This document shows, one piece after another, positions 15,328 to 23,639 of a DNA stretch of 24,751 nt. The notes below the pieces were generated by a model, which made no database searches, was not told the DNA's origin, and saw nothing but the letters and a program-made list of their open reading frames with translations. Position numbers and translations under genes: made by a program. How positions within the stretch are numbered: the first letter of the stretch is position 1; each line of letters starts with the position of its first letter. The DNA lies in the NCBI GenBank assembly GCA_910584735.1, contig CAJUBM010000030.1, forward strand, positions 1 through 24,751, in the 5' to 3' direction. The DNA is from an uncultured Muribaculaceae bacterium (GTDB lineage Bacteria; Bacteroidota; Bacteroidia; Bacteroidales; Muribaculaceae).

Positions 15328-16296
15328 TCAACGGCACATGCCGTAACCATCTACCGGCTGTCCGGCATATGGCTCGATGTGTATATTTACAATAATCTCG
15401 TCACCATATCTTTCGCGTAGGCGCCTTTCCACATCAGATGCTATGTGGTGGGCGCCTTCGACTGTTATATCCGAATCCACCTTTATATGGAAATCAACAA
15501 TCATACGGTTTCCGTTGCGGCGTGACGCGAAATGATGGAATGCCTTTACTCCCTCGGTATGGGCGATTATGTCCCACATTCCGCGACATATATCTGCCGG
15601 CAGCGACACTTCAAGCAGTTCCTGCACGGCAGGTTTGCCGATTTTCACCGATACAACAATGATAAACACACTGACTAACATAGCAGCCAGAGGGTCAAGC
15701 ACCCTCCAATGCTCTCCGAGATACATGGCCCCTCCGATACCGGCCAATGTGGCCAATGACGACAGGGCGTCGCTGCGATGATGCCATGCGTTGGCAATCA
15801 CTGCCGATGAGCCGATGCGTTCTCCGGCGCGACGCGTGTAACGGTAAAGCCACTCCTTTACAACGATAGATGACACAGCCATTGTGAGCGCAAGCCATGT
15901 GGGTCGCGGAAGCTCTACCCCGTGCAGAGCCTGCCAGCTCTTCTCCGCGCCATCAATAAAGAAAACTACAGCCACCGCCGCAAGCACAAAGGCAAGCAAC
16001 ATAGTAGCAAAGGTCTCGTACTTGCCATGTCCGTACTGATAGGTCTCGTTAGCCTTTCGGCGTGACACGCCGACAAACACAATAACGATAATATCTGTCA
16101 CGAAATCGGAAAACGAGTGTACGCCATCGGCAATCATAGCCTGCGAACGGCCAAATATCCCCGCCAGAATCTTCAACACGCCAAGAAACGCGTTTACCCA
16201 GAAGCCTACCCACGTAACATGACGTGCTACCCTCACAACCTCTTCGTCAGAGAGCCTGCCTCCATTACGATTTATATTGTCTCTTTCTTTATCCAT
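15328..16296 (-). CDS. Cation diffusion facilitator (zinc/iron-type exporter)
   Basis: CDF proteins are inner-membrane metal-proton antiporters that export Zn2+ or similar divalent ions. The product is 322 residues. The transport-site residues are visible as HSFSD (H60, D64) in helix 2 and HHRSDALSS in helix 5. This is an HxxxD/HxxxD site, closer to the Zn-type site than to the DxxxD of helix 2 in FieF. The C-terminal cytoplasmic domain (about 225-310) has the usual fold and metal-binding His pattern (FHHFASRRNG, DFHIKVD, GAHHIASDVERRL, VNIHIEP). Metal identity is inferred. The start is ATG 16296. A -7 box at 16308-16315 leaves almost no leader. It is divergent from the PDDEXK nuclease gene. 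Confidence 0.93.
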   Translation of the reverse strand: MDKERDNINRNGGRLSDEEVVRVARHVTWVGFWVNAFLGVLKILAGIFGRSQAMIADGVHSFSDFVTDIIVIVFVGVSRRKANETYQYGHGKYETFATMLLAFVLAAVAVVFFIDGAEKSWQALHGVELPRPTWLALTMAVSSIVVKEWLYRYTRRAGERIGSSAVIANAWHHRSDALSSLATLAGIGGAMYLGEHWRVLDPLAAMLVSVFIIVVSVKIGKPAVQELLEVSLPADICRGMWDIIAHTEGVKAFHHFASRRNGNRMIVDFHIKVDSDITVEGAHHIASDVERRLRERYGDEIIVNIHIEPYAGQPVDGYGMCR

Positions 16297-16307
16297 AAGT
16301 TATGGTG

Positions 16308-16315
16308 CAAAATTA
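16308..16315 (-). promoter_or_regulatory. -7 box for the cation transporter gene
   Basis: The minus strand reads TAATTTTG, matching TAnnTTTG. Including the next two bases, TAATTTTGCA is an exact inverted copy of the -7 region of the divergent nuclease promoter (16390-16399). A start about 7 nt downstream would lie within about 5 nt of ATG 16296, so the transcript is nearly leaderless. No TTG at standard spacing is seen. Confidence 0.6.
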
Positions 16316-16366
16316 GCAAATTATTTCCATTTAATTGAGAAATTCAATTTTTCGAATATAGTATAC

Positions 16367-16397
16367 TTGTGGAAGTCAGGAATTTGGGGTAATTTTG
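16367..16397 (+). promoter_or_regulatory. -33/-7 promoter of the PDDEXK nuclease gene, leaderless type
   Basis: TTG (16367-16369), 20 nt, then TAATTTTG (16390-16397) fits the Bacteroidetes promoter. The predicted start, about 7 nt after the -7 box, falls at or next to the ATG at 16405. The mRNA would therefore be leaderless. Confidence 0.75.
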
Positions 16398-16404
16398 CAT
16401 TAAT

Positions 16405-17577
16405 ATGACTGATATTATTCCAAACAACGAACCACATATTGTCAGGGTCAAGGATTTTAGGATTGACGCTAACTATGCCGCTTGGATCTCTGAAATCAAG
16501 CGACGCTATCATTCCGCCCAAATCAAAGCGGCTGTAAAGGTCAACACGGAAAAGTTGGCTTTCAATTGGAGTGTCGGGCGCGATCTTGTGATGCGCAAGG
16601 CTGAAGAAACATGGGGCAGCGGAGTTGTAGAACAGCTTAGCTTTGACTTGCAAGAGGCATTCCCTCACGATCGAGGATTTGGGAGCCGCAATCTTTGGAA
16701 TATGAAGAAATGGTATCTCACATTTTCTTCATTGACAGCCCAGAAAAAACTGCACCAGCTTGGTGCAGAATTACAACAAACAAATGTTCAGCAGGTTATA
16801 AAACTGCACCAGCTTGGTGCAGAAATTGACTTCCCTTTGGTGCTTGGTCTTGTACCATGGCGCCATCAGGTGAACATCACTACCAAATGTAGGACTGTCG
16901 ATGAAGCTGTTTTCTATTTAAAGGAGTGTATATTGGGCGGATGGAGTCGTCAGACTTTGGATAATTCGCTTAAAGCTAATTTATACAAGACGCATGGTAA
17001 AGCTATCAGCAATTTCCCGGAGTGTTTGCCGGAGGCTCAAAGCCGTATGGCACAGGAAATCACAAAAGACAATTATGATTTCGGCTTTGTCACCGTTCCT
17101 GCGAACTACAAGGAAGAACAACTTGAAGCTGCATTGGAACAGAATATAACACGTTTTCTGCTTGAACTTGGAACTGGCTTTGCTTTCGTTGGGCGACAAA
17201 AAGAACTGATTGTCGATGGTCGTACTCGCAGGATAGATATGCTTTTCTACCATATCCGCTTAAAAGCTTATGTTGTGGTTGAGTTGAAAGTAAGACCTTT
17301 CGATCCTGCATATGCCGGAAAACTAAATTACTATGTCAATGCTGTTGATGAACTACTTAAAAGTATGGATGACAATCCCACTATCGGTCTGTTAATTTGT
17401 AGTGATAAAAATGAAACCGATGTGCGTTGGGCTTTTAAAGGGATACAAACACCTATGGGTGTAGCTTCATACGAGAATGTTCAGATTGCTTCGCCATCAA
17501 ACCTGCTTCCTTCTGCTGAAGAACTGCAAGCAAGAATAAAATTAGTAGAAGAAGAATTGAAAAAGTCTAATGACTAA
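16405..17577 (+). CDS. PDDEXK nuclease, YhcG/DUF1016 family
   Basis: The product is 390 residues. The N-terminal DUF1016 region (about 20-180) holds WISEIKRRYHSAQIKAAVKV, FNWSVGRDLV and FGSRNLWNMKKWY. The C-terminal PD-(D/E)xK nuclease domain (about 230-370) has RIDMLFYH with D278 and VVVELKV with E293 and K295, all key residues present. Homologues are often near restriction-modification or mobile loci and are presumed DNA nucleases. Here the gene stands alone. Residues 115-122 and 133-140 are identical (KLHQLGAE) because the DNA contains a palindromic 25-bp repeat. Base composition is lower in G+C than its neighbours (25/60 at 16861-16920 against 35/60 at 15241-15300), which suggests transfer. 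ATG 16405 follows its promoter without a leader. Confidence 0.93.
   Translation: MTDIIPNNEPHIVRVKDFRIDANYAAWISEIKRRYHSAQIKAAVKVNTEKLAFNWSVGRDLVMRKAEETWGSGVVEQLSFDLQEAFPHDRGFGSRNLWNMKKWYLTFSSLTAQKKLHQLGAELQQTNVQQVIKLHQLGAEIDFPLVLGLVPWRHQVNITTKCRTVDEAVFYLKECILGGWSRQTLDNSLKANLYKTHGKAISNFPECLPEAQSRMAQEITKDNYDFGFVTVPANYKEEQLEAALEQNITRFLLELGTGFAFVGRQKELIVDGRTRRIDMLFYHIRLKAYVVVELKVRPFDPAYAGKLNYYVNAVDELLKSMDDNPTIGLLICSDKNETDVRWAFKGIQTPMGVASYENVQIASPSNLLPSAEELQARIKLVEEELKKSND
16746..16824 (+). repeat. Pair of palindromic 25-bp repeats inside the nuclease gene
   Basis: A 25-bp sequence is exactly repeated at 16746-16770 and 16800-16824, 54 nt apart (18 codons), so the frame is kept. The core of each copy is CTGCACCA-GCT-TGGTGCAG, an 8-bp stem with a 3-nt loop (16750-16768 and 16804-16822). 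Each copy encodes KLHQLGAE. The two copies can fold on themselves, or pair with each other, in DNA or mRNA. Confidence 0.9.
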
Positions 17578-17586
17578 ATTCATTGC

Positions 17587-17636
17587 GTTTTCTGCATTAT
17601 CCGCATTTGATTATCATTCAACCTAATGTAGAAAAC
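17587..17636. repeat. Inverted repeat just after the nuclease gene
   Basis: GTTTTCTGCATTA (17587-17599) and TAATGTAGAAAAC (17624-17636) pair over 13 bp with one G-T position and a 24-nt loop, 10 nt after the nuclease stop codon. The T7 run at 17662-17669 lies about 25 nt further on, so this is not a canonical terminator, though it could stabilise or end the nuclease mRNA. Confidence 0.6.
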
Positions 17637-17679
17637 ACATAGAAATGACACTTAACTGTCTCTTTTTTTGACATGACAG

Positions 17680-17752
17680 CCCCATATAAAGGGAGGCACT
17701 GGTCGTAGCCGTTATTACGGGCGTTCCCAATGCCTCCCTTTATAATATGGGG
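17680..17752. repeat. 73-nt near-palindrome between convergent genes
   Basis: Arms at 17680-17698 (CCCCATATAAAGGGAGGCA) and 17731-17752 pair over 19 bp, with a 3-nt bulge (TTA on the complementary reading of the right arm). The 32-nt centre contains a second small hairpin, CCGT-TATT-ACGG. It begins 18 nt after the stop of the minus-strand FISUMP gene and lies downstream of the plus-strand nuclease gene. It may be a bidirectional terminator, but neither side has a T-run directly after the stem. No transposase, target duplication or attC core was found. Confidence 0.65.
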
Positions 17753-17770
17753 GAATCAAATTCCCGGCCA

Positions 17771-19138
17771 TCAGTCGTGTACCGGGCGTACACTTATACC
17801 GATGCTCTTGAATGTATCATCGCACTTTATCGAAGGCTCCCCCTTCTGGTGCTTGGTAATACGGAGAGTATATGCCGAATGTTCAACAGAGTTAGGCTGC
17901 GAGCTACGTGGCTTGGGATTGGCGCTCATATAGTGGCTCGTAAGTGGAAGACCCATATTATCATAGGGATCGGCACACATCAAACCCTCGGTTCCCATAT
18001 ATCCGCATACCGGGAGGAATATGGAGTTGCCGTTAGGTCCTGTGACCGTATAGCCGTTCTTTCCCTCCTTCATCCCCCACACGAAGGTACACTTCTCAAG
18101 GAGTTCCTCAAAATCGGCTTTGGTCGGCAGACGCCATCCGTTGCCCCAGCGCACATGGGCCACATCATATTTCGTGCCCGAAATATCCTCGCCTAAGTTT
18201 TCGAACTCGCCGGTTTCAACGTCCTTATATTTATATGCTCCATCGCCGTACATCGACTGCTTCTTGGTCACACCCCACGCATAATAATAACCGGGTTCGG
18301 AAGCTTTGGCAGCCATAACGTTGTGAGAGGCCCATTTTACATTTAGGCCGAGGTCTACCATATCCATCGGGCCCGGTTCAGGCTCGGGATCGACATCGCT
18401 CAGAGAGCCCTGCACGGGACGTATGGTGAAACCAAGTTCGGGAGCATCATAGGAAGCCGACTGACCGTACCATGTATCTCCGAAGTTCATCCTGTATGCA
18501 AGGTAGTTGACTCCGTCATCCTCCGCCAAGGTGCTGGTCCAATAGAAGCCGCCGAGATTCTCATATCCGTTGGCGTTTGCCGAACCGTCATGATAAAGGC
18601 GTCCTGCAGCTGGGAGGAATATAGAGTTCCCGTTATCAGCGGTGACGAGGTAACCGTTAACGCCGTTTCGCGAAGTCCACTGCCAGTCGCAGTTCAAGAC
18701 GAGTTCCTGCCACTCTTCGTGGGTGGGCATGCGCCATTCGCCGCCGAGTTTTCTACGGGCGACATCGTACTGCGTACCCGATATATCGGTTCCTATCCTC
18801 TGTATCGTCTGCCATTCCAGGTTATAATACTTATAGGTGGTATTGTTGTAGACATCCTTGGTCTCCGTCTCGCCCCAGGCATAGAACCCGCCGGACTGCT
18901 CGGGACGCGAGGCATCCACATTACAGTTAGCCCACTTCACAGACAACCCCATATCAATGGCCTCCGTATCCTGTGGGGGCGCCTCACCTTCGGCATGGAA
19001 TGTGATGCGGTCGATTTCATCGACATAACGTTCTTCGGTAGTACCGTCCACTCGGTGAATCTGCATGATGTTGCGCTGTTGCGCCATCGATGTAAACGCC
19101 ATAAAGGCGCCTGCAAGCATAAGTAATGATTTCTTCAT
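17771..19138 (-). CDS. Secreted protein with two FISUMP domains
   Basis: The product is 455 residues from ATG 19138. A GTG further upstream lies downstream of the -7 box but would put extra polar residues before the signal peptide, so I rejected it. The signal peptide is MKKSLLMLAGAFMAFTSMAQ. Two homologous copies of the Fibrobacter succinogenes major paralogous (FISUMP) domain follow at about 60-240 and 258-455. They share IDMGLSVKWA / VDLGLNVKWA, FYAWGETE / YYAWGVTK, ISGTQYDVAR / ISGTKYDVAH, WRMPTHEEW / WRLPTKADF and NGNSIFLP, and each repeat ends near RPV. The role is unknown; an extracellular or outer-surface protein is likely. The gene is divergent from the adhesin-like gene. Confidence 0.9.
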   Translation of the reverse strand: MKKSLLMLAGAFMAFTSMAQQRNIMQIHRVDGTTEERYVDEIDRITFHAEGEAPPQDTEAIDMGLSVKWANCNVDASRPEQSGGFYAWGETETKDVYNNTTYKYYNLEWQTIQRIGTDISGTQYDVARRKLGGEWRMPTHEEWQELVLNCDWQWTSRNGVNGYLVTADNGNSIFLPAAGRLYHDGSANANGYENLGGFYWTSTLAEDDGVNYLAYRMNFGDTWYGQSASYDAPELGFTIRPVQGSLSDVDPEPEPGPMDMVDLGLNVKWASHNVMAAKASEPGYYYAWGVTKKQSMYGDGAYKYKDVETGEFENLGEDISGTKYDVAHVRWGNGWRLPTKADFEELLEKCTFVWGMKEGKNGYTVTGPNGNSIFLPVCGYMGTEGLMCADPYDNMGLPLTSHYMSANPKPRSSQPNSVEHSAYTLRITKHQKGEPSIKCDDTFKSIGISVRPVHD

Positions 19139-19180
19139 CTGGCGATATATGTTTTGATAACTATCATTATGCATCTGCCA

Positions 19181-19211
19181 CAAAGATATACACACTTTGC
19201 CGTTTTACCAA
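19181..19211 (-). promoter_or_regulatory. -33/-7 promoter of the FISUMP gene
   Basis: On the minus strand TTG (19211-19209), 20 nt, then TATCTTTG (19188-19181) fits the Bacteroidetes promoter. The start near 19174 gives a leader of roughly 35 nt to ATG 19138. Confidence 0.75.
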
Positions 19212-19441
19212 ATATTTAGGCCCCAAAATCACATATATCCCGGAAATATTCGCAAATAAGAACACAAACACACCCAAAAGACCAAAGACAAAGCATATAT
19301 CGCCACATCCGGCACCGACAGTTTTCTAAAAACACCCGACAGTTAGTCACAAAACGCCAAAAACATGGCTAATTTTATGTTTATTTTATTTTATTTAAAG
19401 ATTTTAACAATATACATATACGCACCTATTCCCTCTTTACG

Positions 19442-19449
19442 TATCTTTG
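19442..19449 (+). promoter_or_regulatory. -7 box for the adhesin-like gene
   Basis: TATCTTTG is an exact TAnnTTTG match. No TTG at standard spacing is seen upstream. A start near 19456 gives a leader of about 75 nt to ATG 19533. Confidence 0.6.
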
Positions 19450-19532
19450 CCAGAAACAGTGAAAAAACATCAGGAACTACCCTCTGATTCCTAAAAATAT
19501 ATAGACAAAATTCAATCAATCTTTATACGCTT

Positions 19533-22500
19533 ATGAAGCAGTCATTACTCACATTCCTTCTCGGATCAGTTATCGCCGCCTCAGGAGGACTACCTGCAGT
19601 GGCGCAGACCGAGAGCCAAGAACCCATATTCGAAATAACATCGAAAGATGATTTCGACTTATGTCAGAAAGATGTATTTTCCTATAGCCGTGACTGCGCA
19701 TGGGAATGGTACAATTACAGCGGTGGTTATCTCCGTCTATGGTACTCGCTTCCTTACGGAGCGAACAAACATTACACGGACGACTATCTGACTACTCCGG
19801 AGATAAATTTTGAATCCGGTTCGATGTACAGTCTCGAGTGCATCCCTCTATCCTATTTCTCAGACAAAGCAAAAGCCGCAACCTTCGAGGTAAGGCTGGG
19901 ACAGGGGGAAGATATTGAGAACGGTTACAACGTGCTGGCAACCTTCCCCGACCTGCCAAATTCCGGATCTGCCAACGAAGCATATAAAAAAACCGTGAAT
20001 TTCACAGTCCCTGCCGATGGCAACTACCGCATATCATTACGTGGTTCGAAAGACTGCCTGAAAGTCTACAACCTGAAAATATATAACCTCGGAGTCTCAT
20101 CTATCCCGAATGATGTGACAGACTTCACCGTCACACCTGATGCTACAGGGGCCACTCAAGCCACCCTTACATTCAAGCTGCCATCAGCCACCCTTACAGG
20201 GCAGACTCTATCCGGGGCTGTTACATATAATATATCGCGCGATGGCACATCCGTCAAAGAAGACACAGGCGCTCCCGGCCAGACAGTCACGTGGACTGAC
20301 ACTGCCGCCCCTGAAGGCACAGTCAGCTATTCCGTAACCGCGACCTGCGGGCAAGAGACATCCTCAGCTGTAGAGATTACCACATTCATAGGACTGGAGA
20401 CTCCGTCAGCCGTTGGCAATCCACGCTTCTCATCGGAAGGCAACGTGCACACACTCACCTGGGAGGTGCCGACCGGAATCCATGGTGTGGATCTAAACCC
20501 CGCGACACTGTCCTACTCCATCAGCCGTATAATAGGGAATGACGCTACAGAACTCGGCACAGTAACAGGGAGCACTACCTATACCGATACCTACGCGGCA
20601 ACCGCCCCCGTATTGTTAAGTTACCGCATAACGGCAAGCAACGGTTCGAAGACCTCCGCACCGGCTGAGACTTCCAAAGTAAAAATAGGTCACATCGACC
20701 TCCCATTCTCCGACTCTTTCGCAGAGGGCGTATTCGGCAGTGCTTGGGATTTGGAACAGGTATCCGGCACAGGCAAATGGGAAGCATATGAGAAATATTA
20801 CATCGGACGCGCAGGTTCCACCGACATATTCCCGGCCGATGGGGACGGCGGCCTTGCAGGCTTCTCCTCCTTCGCTTATAATTCCACCCACTCCAGCCGC
20901 CTGGTAACGGCTCCTATAAGCAAGTCATCATCAACCACTCCGGCTGTAGAATTTTATTTCCACCATGACACAGGCAGCACAAAAAACGACCGCGTGCAGC
21001 TTCAGGTATCATGCGACAACGGCGAATGGACCGATGTTGCAAATGGCGAGATAAAACGTAAGGATGGCGAAAAAGAAGGATGGGAGAAATACGTAATCCT
21101 GTTAGGCGATGCCCTGGCAGCTGACTGCACCACCTACCGCATAGGCTTCCTGGCAAAGAGCGACTATGGCAACAACATGGCCATTGACGCCGTACGTGTG
21201 TTCAACGCCGTTGAAAACGACCTCGAAGTCACCCTCGAAGGCCCGTCTAAAATAACCGCCGGAACTGACGCCACACTTACCATCATGCTGTCCAACAACG
21301 GAAGCACCCCGATAGCAGCCGATGCCTATACCCTGTCACTATCAACCGACCTGGAGACTGAAATAGAACTGCCTGAGACCCTTTCAGAGATTCCGGCACT
21401 ATCTGTTGTAAGAATCCCTGTTACAATCAGGATGGATGCTATCCAGGCCAAAGCCGCGTCCTCATATACCTTCACGGCCACTGCAGAATATGCATCGGAT
21501 GCCGCTCCTGACAACAACACATCGGCGCCGCTGGTTATGAACACACAATTCGCCCAGCATAGTGCCGTAACGCAACTTGCAATCGAGAAAGACGCCGACG
21601 GCTCACATCGTCTGGAATGGGAACCCGCAGGCGACCCCACCTACACCCCGCTCTCCATCTCGGAAGACTTCGAGAGCCTTGAGGACGGAGCCACCGGCGA
21701 TTTCAACGGATTCAAATCCATCGACCTTGACGGCAAGGGTGGCGACACCTGGTATCTCTGTTCCGGGAAAGAACTCAACGTATTCGCCCCCCACAGCACG
21801 GTGGAGGTAAAGGGCACAAAAGCAATCGGCGTTACAATCGCCGCCAACACCCAGCAGGACGACTGGCTCATCTCCCCGGCACTGACCGCAGCCGACATAT
21901 CCACATTCGAATTGAAATTCAAAATAGGATTCCGTGACCGCTCCTACGCCCATACTTACGAGGTGCGATATGCCACGGAAGAGTATGATCCCGCCAACCC
22001 GGCGGCAGCGTTCACCAACCTGGTGAAGAAGGAGACATCAAGCGCCTACTCATCCGAACAGATATATGCCAACAACAAACTGAACTCACGCACTTTCTCC
22101 GATATTCCGGCCGAGGCAAAATACATAGCCGTACACCTCTGCACAAAGATGTCGTACACCACAGCCACATGGATTGACGATGTGGAAATCCGTGAGATAA
22201 ATCCGGCACCCCTTACCGGGTATAACGTATATCAAGAAGGTGTAGGACGTTTGAACGCCGAGCCTATCCCCGTATCCCAACTGCAATTCGTCCTTGAGAC
22301 CATCACGGCTCCGGCCGACGGCTCATCACCGGCCTATTTCGTTACAGCAGTATATCCCGACGGCGAGACCACACCCTCTCCCGTAGTGACACTCAACCTG
22401 CCGAAAGCGCCGCAAAACCTTTCTGCCGAACTCCGTCATGATGTATTCTCAGGCAGGAACGATATACTCCTCGCATGGGAAGCCCCTGCCGATGTAGCCG

Positions 22501-23465
22501 CTGATACAGAGGTAACATATACCGTGAGCATCAACGGGCAGCAGTACGCTTCTACATCCGAAACCGCCTATACCGCCGAAAACATGCCCTCGGCCGAACA
22601 TGCCATAGAGGTATGTGCAGTTATCAACGGCCTGACAAGCCCTGCAGCGACAACCACACTCGCCATTAACGATGAGGACTATGCGAAGGCATCTTTCTCC
22701 GTGACGTCAAATAACGACTTCATACCCGAAGGAATAACCATCTCTCTGATTTCAAAAGATGCACCGGAAGGAACCGAGCCTTACATACTCACCCCCGTTG
22801 ACAACGCGGCTGAGATAGGCTTCCTACCCAAAGGCAACTATGCAGCCTCCACCTCAGCGCCACTCTATCACCCCTGGAGCACGGACATCGAGCTTGACGG
22901 AGACAAGCATACCGTTGTAAATCTGGAAGAGATAATCGTGGCACCGTTCAATGTTACGGTTGAAATTATGGAGGTAGATTGTGATGATCCGATGGCCGAT
23001 TGCATCGGATATGCCCCGGAATATATCCTGTCCTGGAACCAGCCTAAGCCCGGAGAAGAGCCTATAGAGATGGGACGTGTGACCGACTACAGCATCACCC
23101 TTGACGGCACACCTTACGGTGATAACACCATCGAATGTCTCGTGAGACTCGAAGGCATCACCGAAGGTATGCATACCGCCGGAGTACGCGCCAACTACGT
23201 CAGCGGGACATCCGAAGAGTCAACCGCCGTATTCTACGGCCTCTCTGCACTCAACAGCATAGAAACGGCAAACGCCGTAGTCACCGGCCTCCATGGAGCC
23301 ATCCGCATAGCAGTGAACGGCACTACCAACGCCGAAGTGTACAACGCGGCCGGCGTACCTGTCGCCCTACTCAACCTCGCTGATGAGACTGTAATCGTAC
23401 CCGCCACCCCGGGCATATATATCGTAGCACTCTCAGGAGCTACCGTAAAAGTAGCGGTGAGATAA
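19533..23465 (+). CDS. Large modular secreted adhesin-like protein (choice-of-anchor J / FnIII)
   Basis: The product is 1310 residues. A signal peptide covers about 1-25 (LLGSVIAASGGLPAVAQ). The order is a beta-sandwich domain at 26-190, two fibronectin-III-like domains at 195-385, a choice-of-anchor/MAM-like domain at 390-555 ending AIDAVRVFN, a CARDB-like domain at 560-670, a second choice-of-anchor-J (cleaved-adhesin) domain at 705-890 with DDWLISPAL and ATWIDDVEI, FnIII-like modules to about 1065, and beta-rich domains. The last 70 residues (from LNSIETANAVV, with AEVYNAAGVPVALL and GIYIVAL) resemble a type IX secretion C-terminal sorting domain. It is likely surface-exposed or released; adhesion or glycan binding is inference. 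No protease or glycosidase catalytic motif was recognised. It ends at a strong terminator. Confidence 0.9.
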   Translation: MKQSLLTFLLGSVIAASGGLPAVAQTESQEPIFEITSKDDFDLCQKDVFSYSRDCAWEWYNYSGGYLRLWYSLPYGANKHYTDDYLTTPEINFESGSMYSLECIPLSYFSDKAKAATFEVRLGQGEDIENGYNVLATFPDLPNSGSANEAYKKTVNFTVPADGNYRISLRGSKDCLKVYNLKIYNLGVSSIPNDVTDFTVTPDATGATQATLTFKLPSATLTGQTLSGAVTYNISRDGTSVKEDTGAPGQTVTWTDTAAPEGTVSYSVTATCGQETSSAVEITTFIGLETPSAVGNPRFSSEGNVHTLTWEVPTGIHGVDLNPATLSYSISRIIGNDATELGTVTGSTTYTDTYAATAPVLLSYRITASNGSKTSAPAETSKVKIGHIDLPFSDSFAEGVFGSAWDLEQVSGTGKWEAYEKYYIGRAGSTDIFPADGDGGLAGFSSFAYNSTHSSRLVTAPISKSSSTTPAVEFYFHHDTGSTKNDRVQLQVSCDNGEWTDVANGEIKRKDGEKEGWEKYVILLGDALAADCTTYRIGFLAKSDYGNNMAIDAVRVFNAVENDLEVTLEGPSKITAGTDATLTIMLSNNGSTPIAADAYTLSLSTDLETEIELPETLSEIPALSVVRIPVTIRMDAIQAKAASSYTFTATAEYASDAAPDNNTSAPLVMNTQFAQHSAVTQLAIEKDADGSHRLEWEPAGDPTYTPLSISEDFESLEDGATGDFNGFKSIDLDGKGGDTWYLCSGKELNVFAPHSTVEVKGTKAIGVTIAANTQQDDWLISPALTAADISTFELKFKIGFRDRSYAHTYEVRYATEEYDPANPAAAFTNLVKKETSSAYSSEQIYANNKLNSRTFSDIPAEAKYIAVHLCTKMSYTTATWIDDVEIREINPAPLTGYNVYQEGVGRLNAEPIPVSQLQFVLETITAPADGSSPAYFVTAVYPDGETTPSPVVTLNLPKAPQNLSAELRHDVFSGRNDILLAWEAPADVAADTEVTYTVSINGQQYASTSETAYTAENMPSAEHAIEVCAVINGLTSPAATTTLAINDEDYAKASFSVTSNNDFIPEGITISLISKDAPEGTEPYILTPVDNAAEIGFLPKGNYAASTSAPLYHPWSTDIELDGDKHTVVNLEEIIVAPFNVTVEIMEVDCDDPMADCIGYAPEYILSWNQPKPGEEPIEMGRVTDYSITLDGTPYGDNTIECLVRLEGITEGMHTAGVRANYVSGTSEESTAVFYGLSALNSIETANAVVTGLHGAIRIAVNGTTNAEVYNAAGVPVALLNLADETVIVPATPGIYIVALSGATVKVAVR

Positions 23466-23485
23466 CCACAATCCCCATACACACC

Positions 23486-23525
23486 AAAGCAGAGAGCGCC
23501 GACGATTCGGCGCTCTCTGCTTTTT
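23486..23525 (+). terminator. Strong intrinsic terminator after the adhesin-like gene
   Basis: Bases 23486-23502 and 23507-23523 form a perfect 17-bp stem (core GCAGAGAGCGCCGA) with a CGAT loop, followed by a T-run TTTTT (23521-23525). It starts 20 nt after the stop codon. Because the stem is flanked by A3 and T5, it could also work on the opposite strand. Confidence 0.93.
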
Positions 23526-23639
23526 CCATAAATACCCCTGTCTATCAACAAATTTAAATCCCGGGCGGCCTCTGCAAAAATATTTTTCAAGAAACTGGAA
23601 ATATAAAACTAAGTTTAGATTTATTAGATTTTATATGCA

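Larger units (their letters stand above)
19139..19532. other. 394-nt divergent intergenic region
   Basis: This gap separates the FISUMP gene from the adhesin-like gene. It contains the two promoters listed separately, the leader of each transcript, and an AT-rich stretch (about 19360-19430). A short direct repeat, GACAGTT, occurs at about 19317 and 19339. No further gene, tRNA or hairpin of note is seen. Confidence 0.7.

Noticed and set aside
14852..15337. Open frame on the minus strand opposite the aquaporin
   Set aside because: Composition is a shadow of the aquaporin codons; NPA motifs and membrane helices support only the plus strand.
17680..17752. Integron attC site or IS end
   Set aside because: There is no GTTRRRY/RYYYAAC core pair, no flanking duplication and no integrase or transposase nearby.
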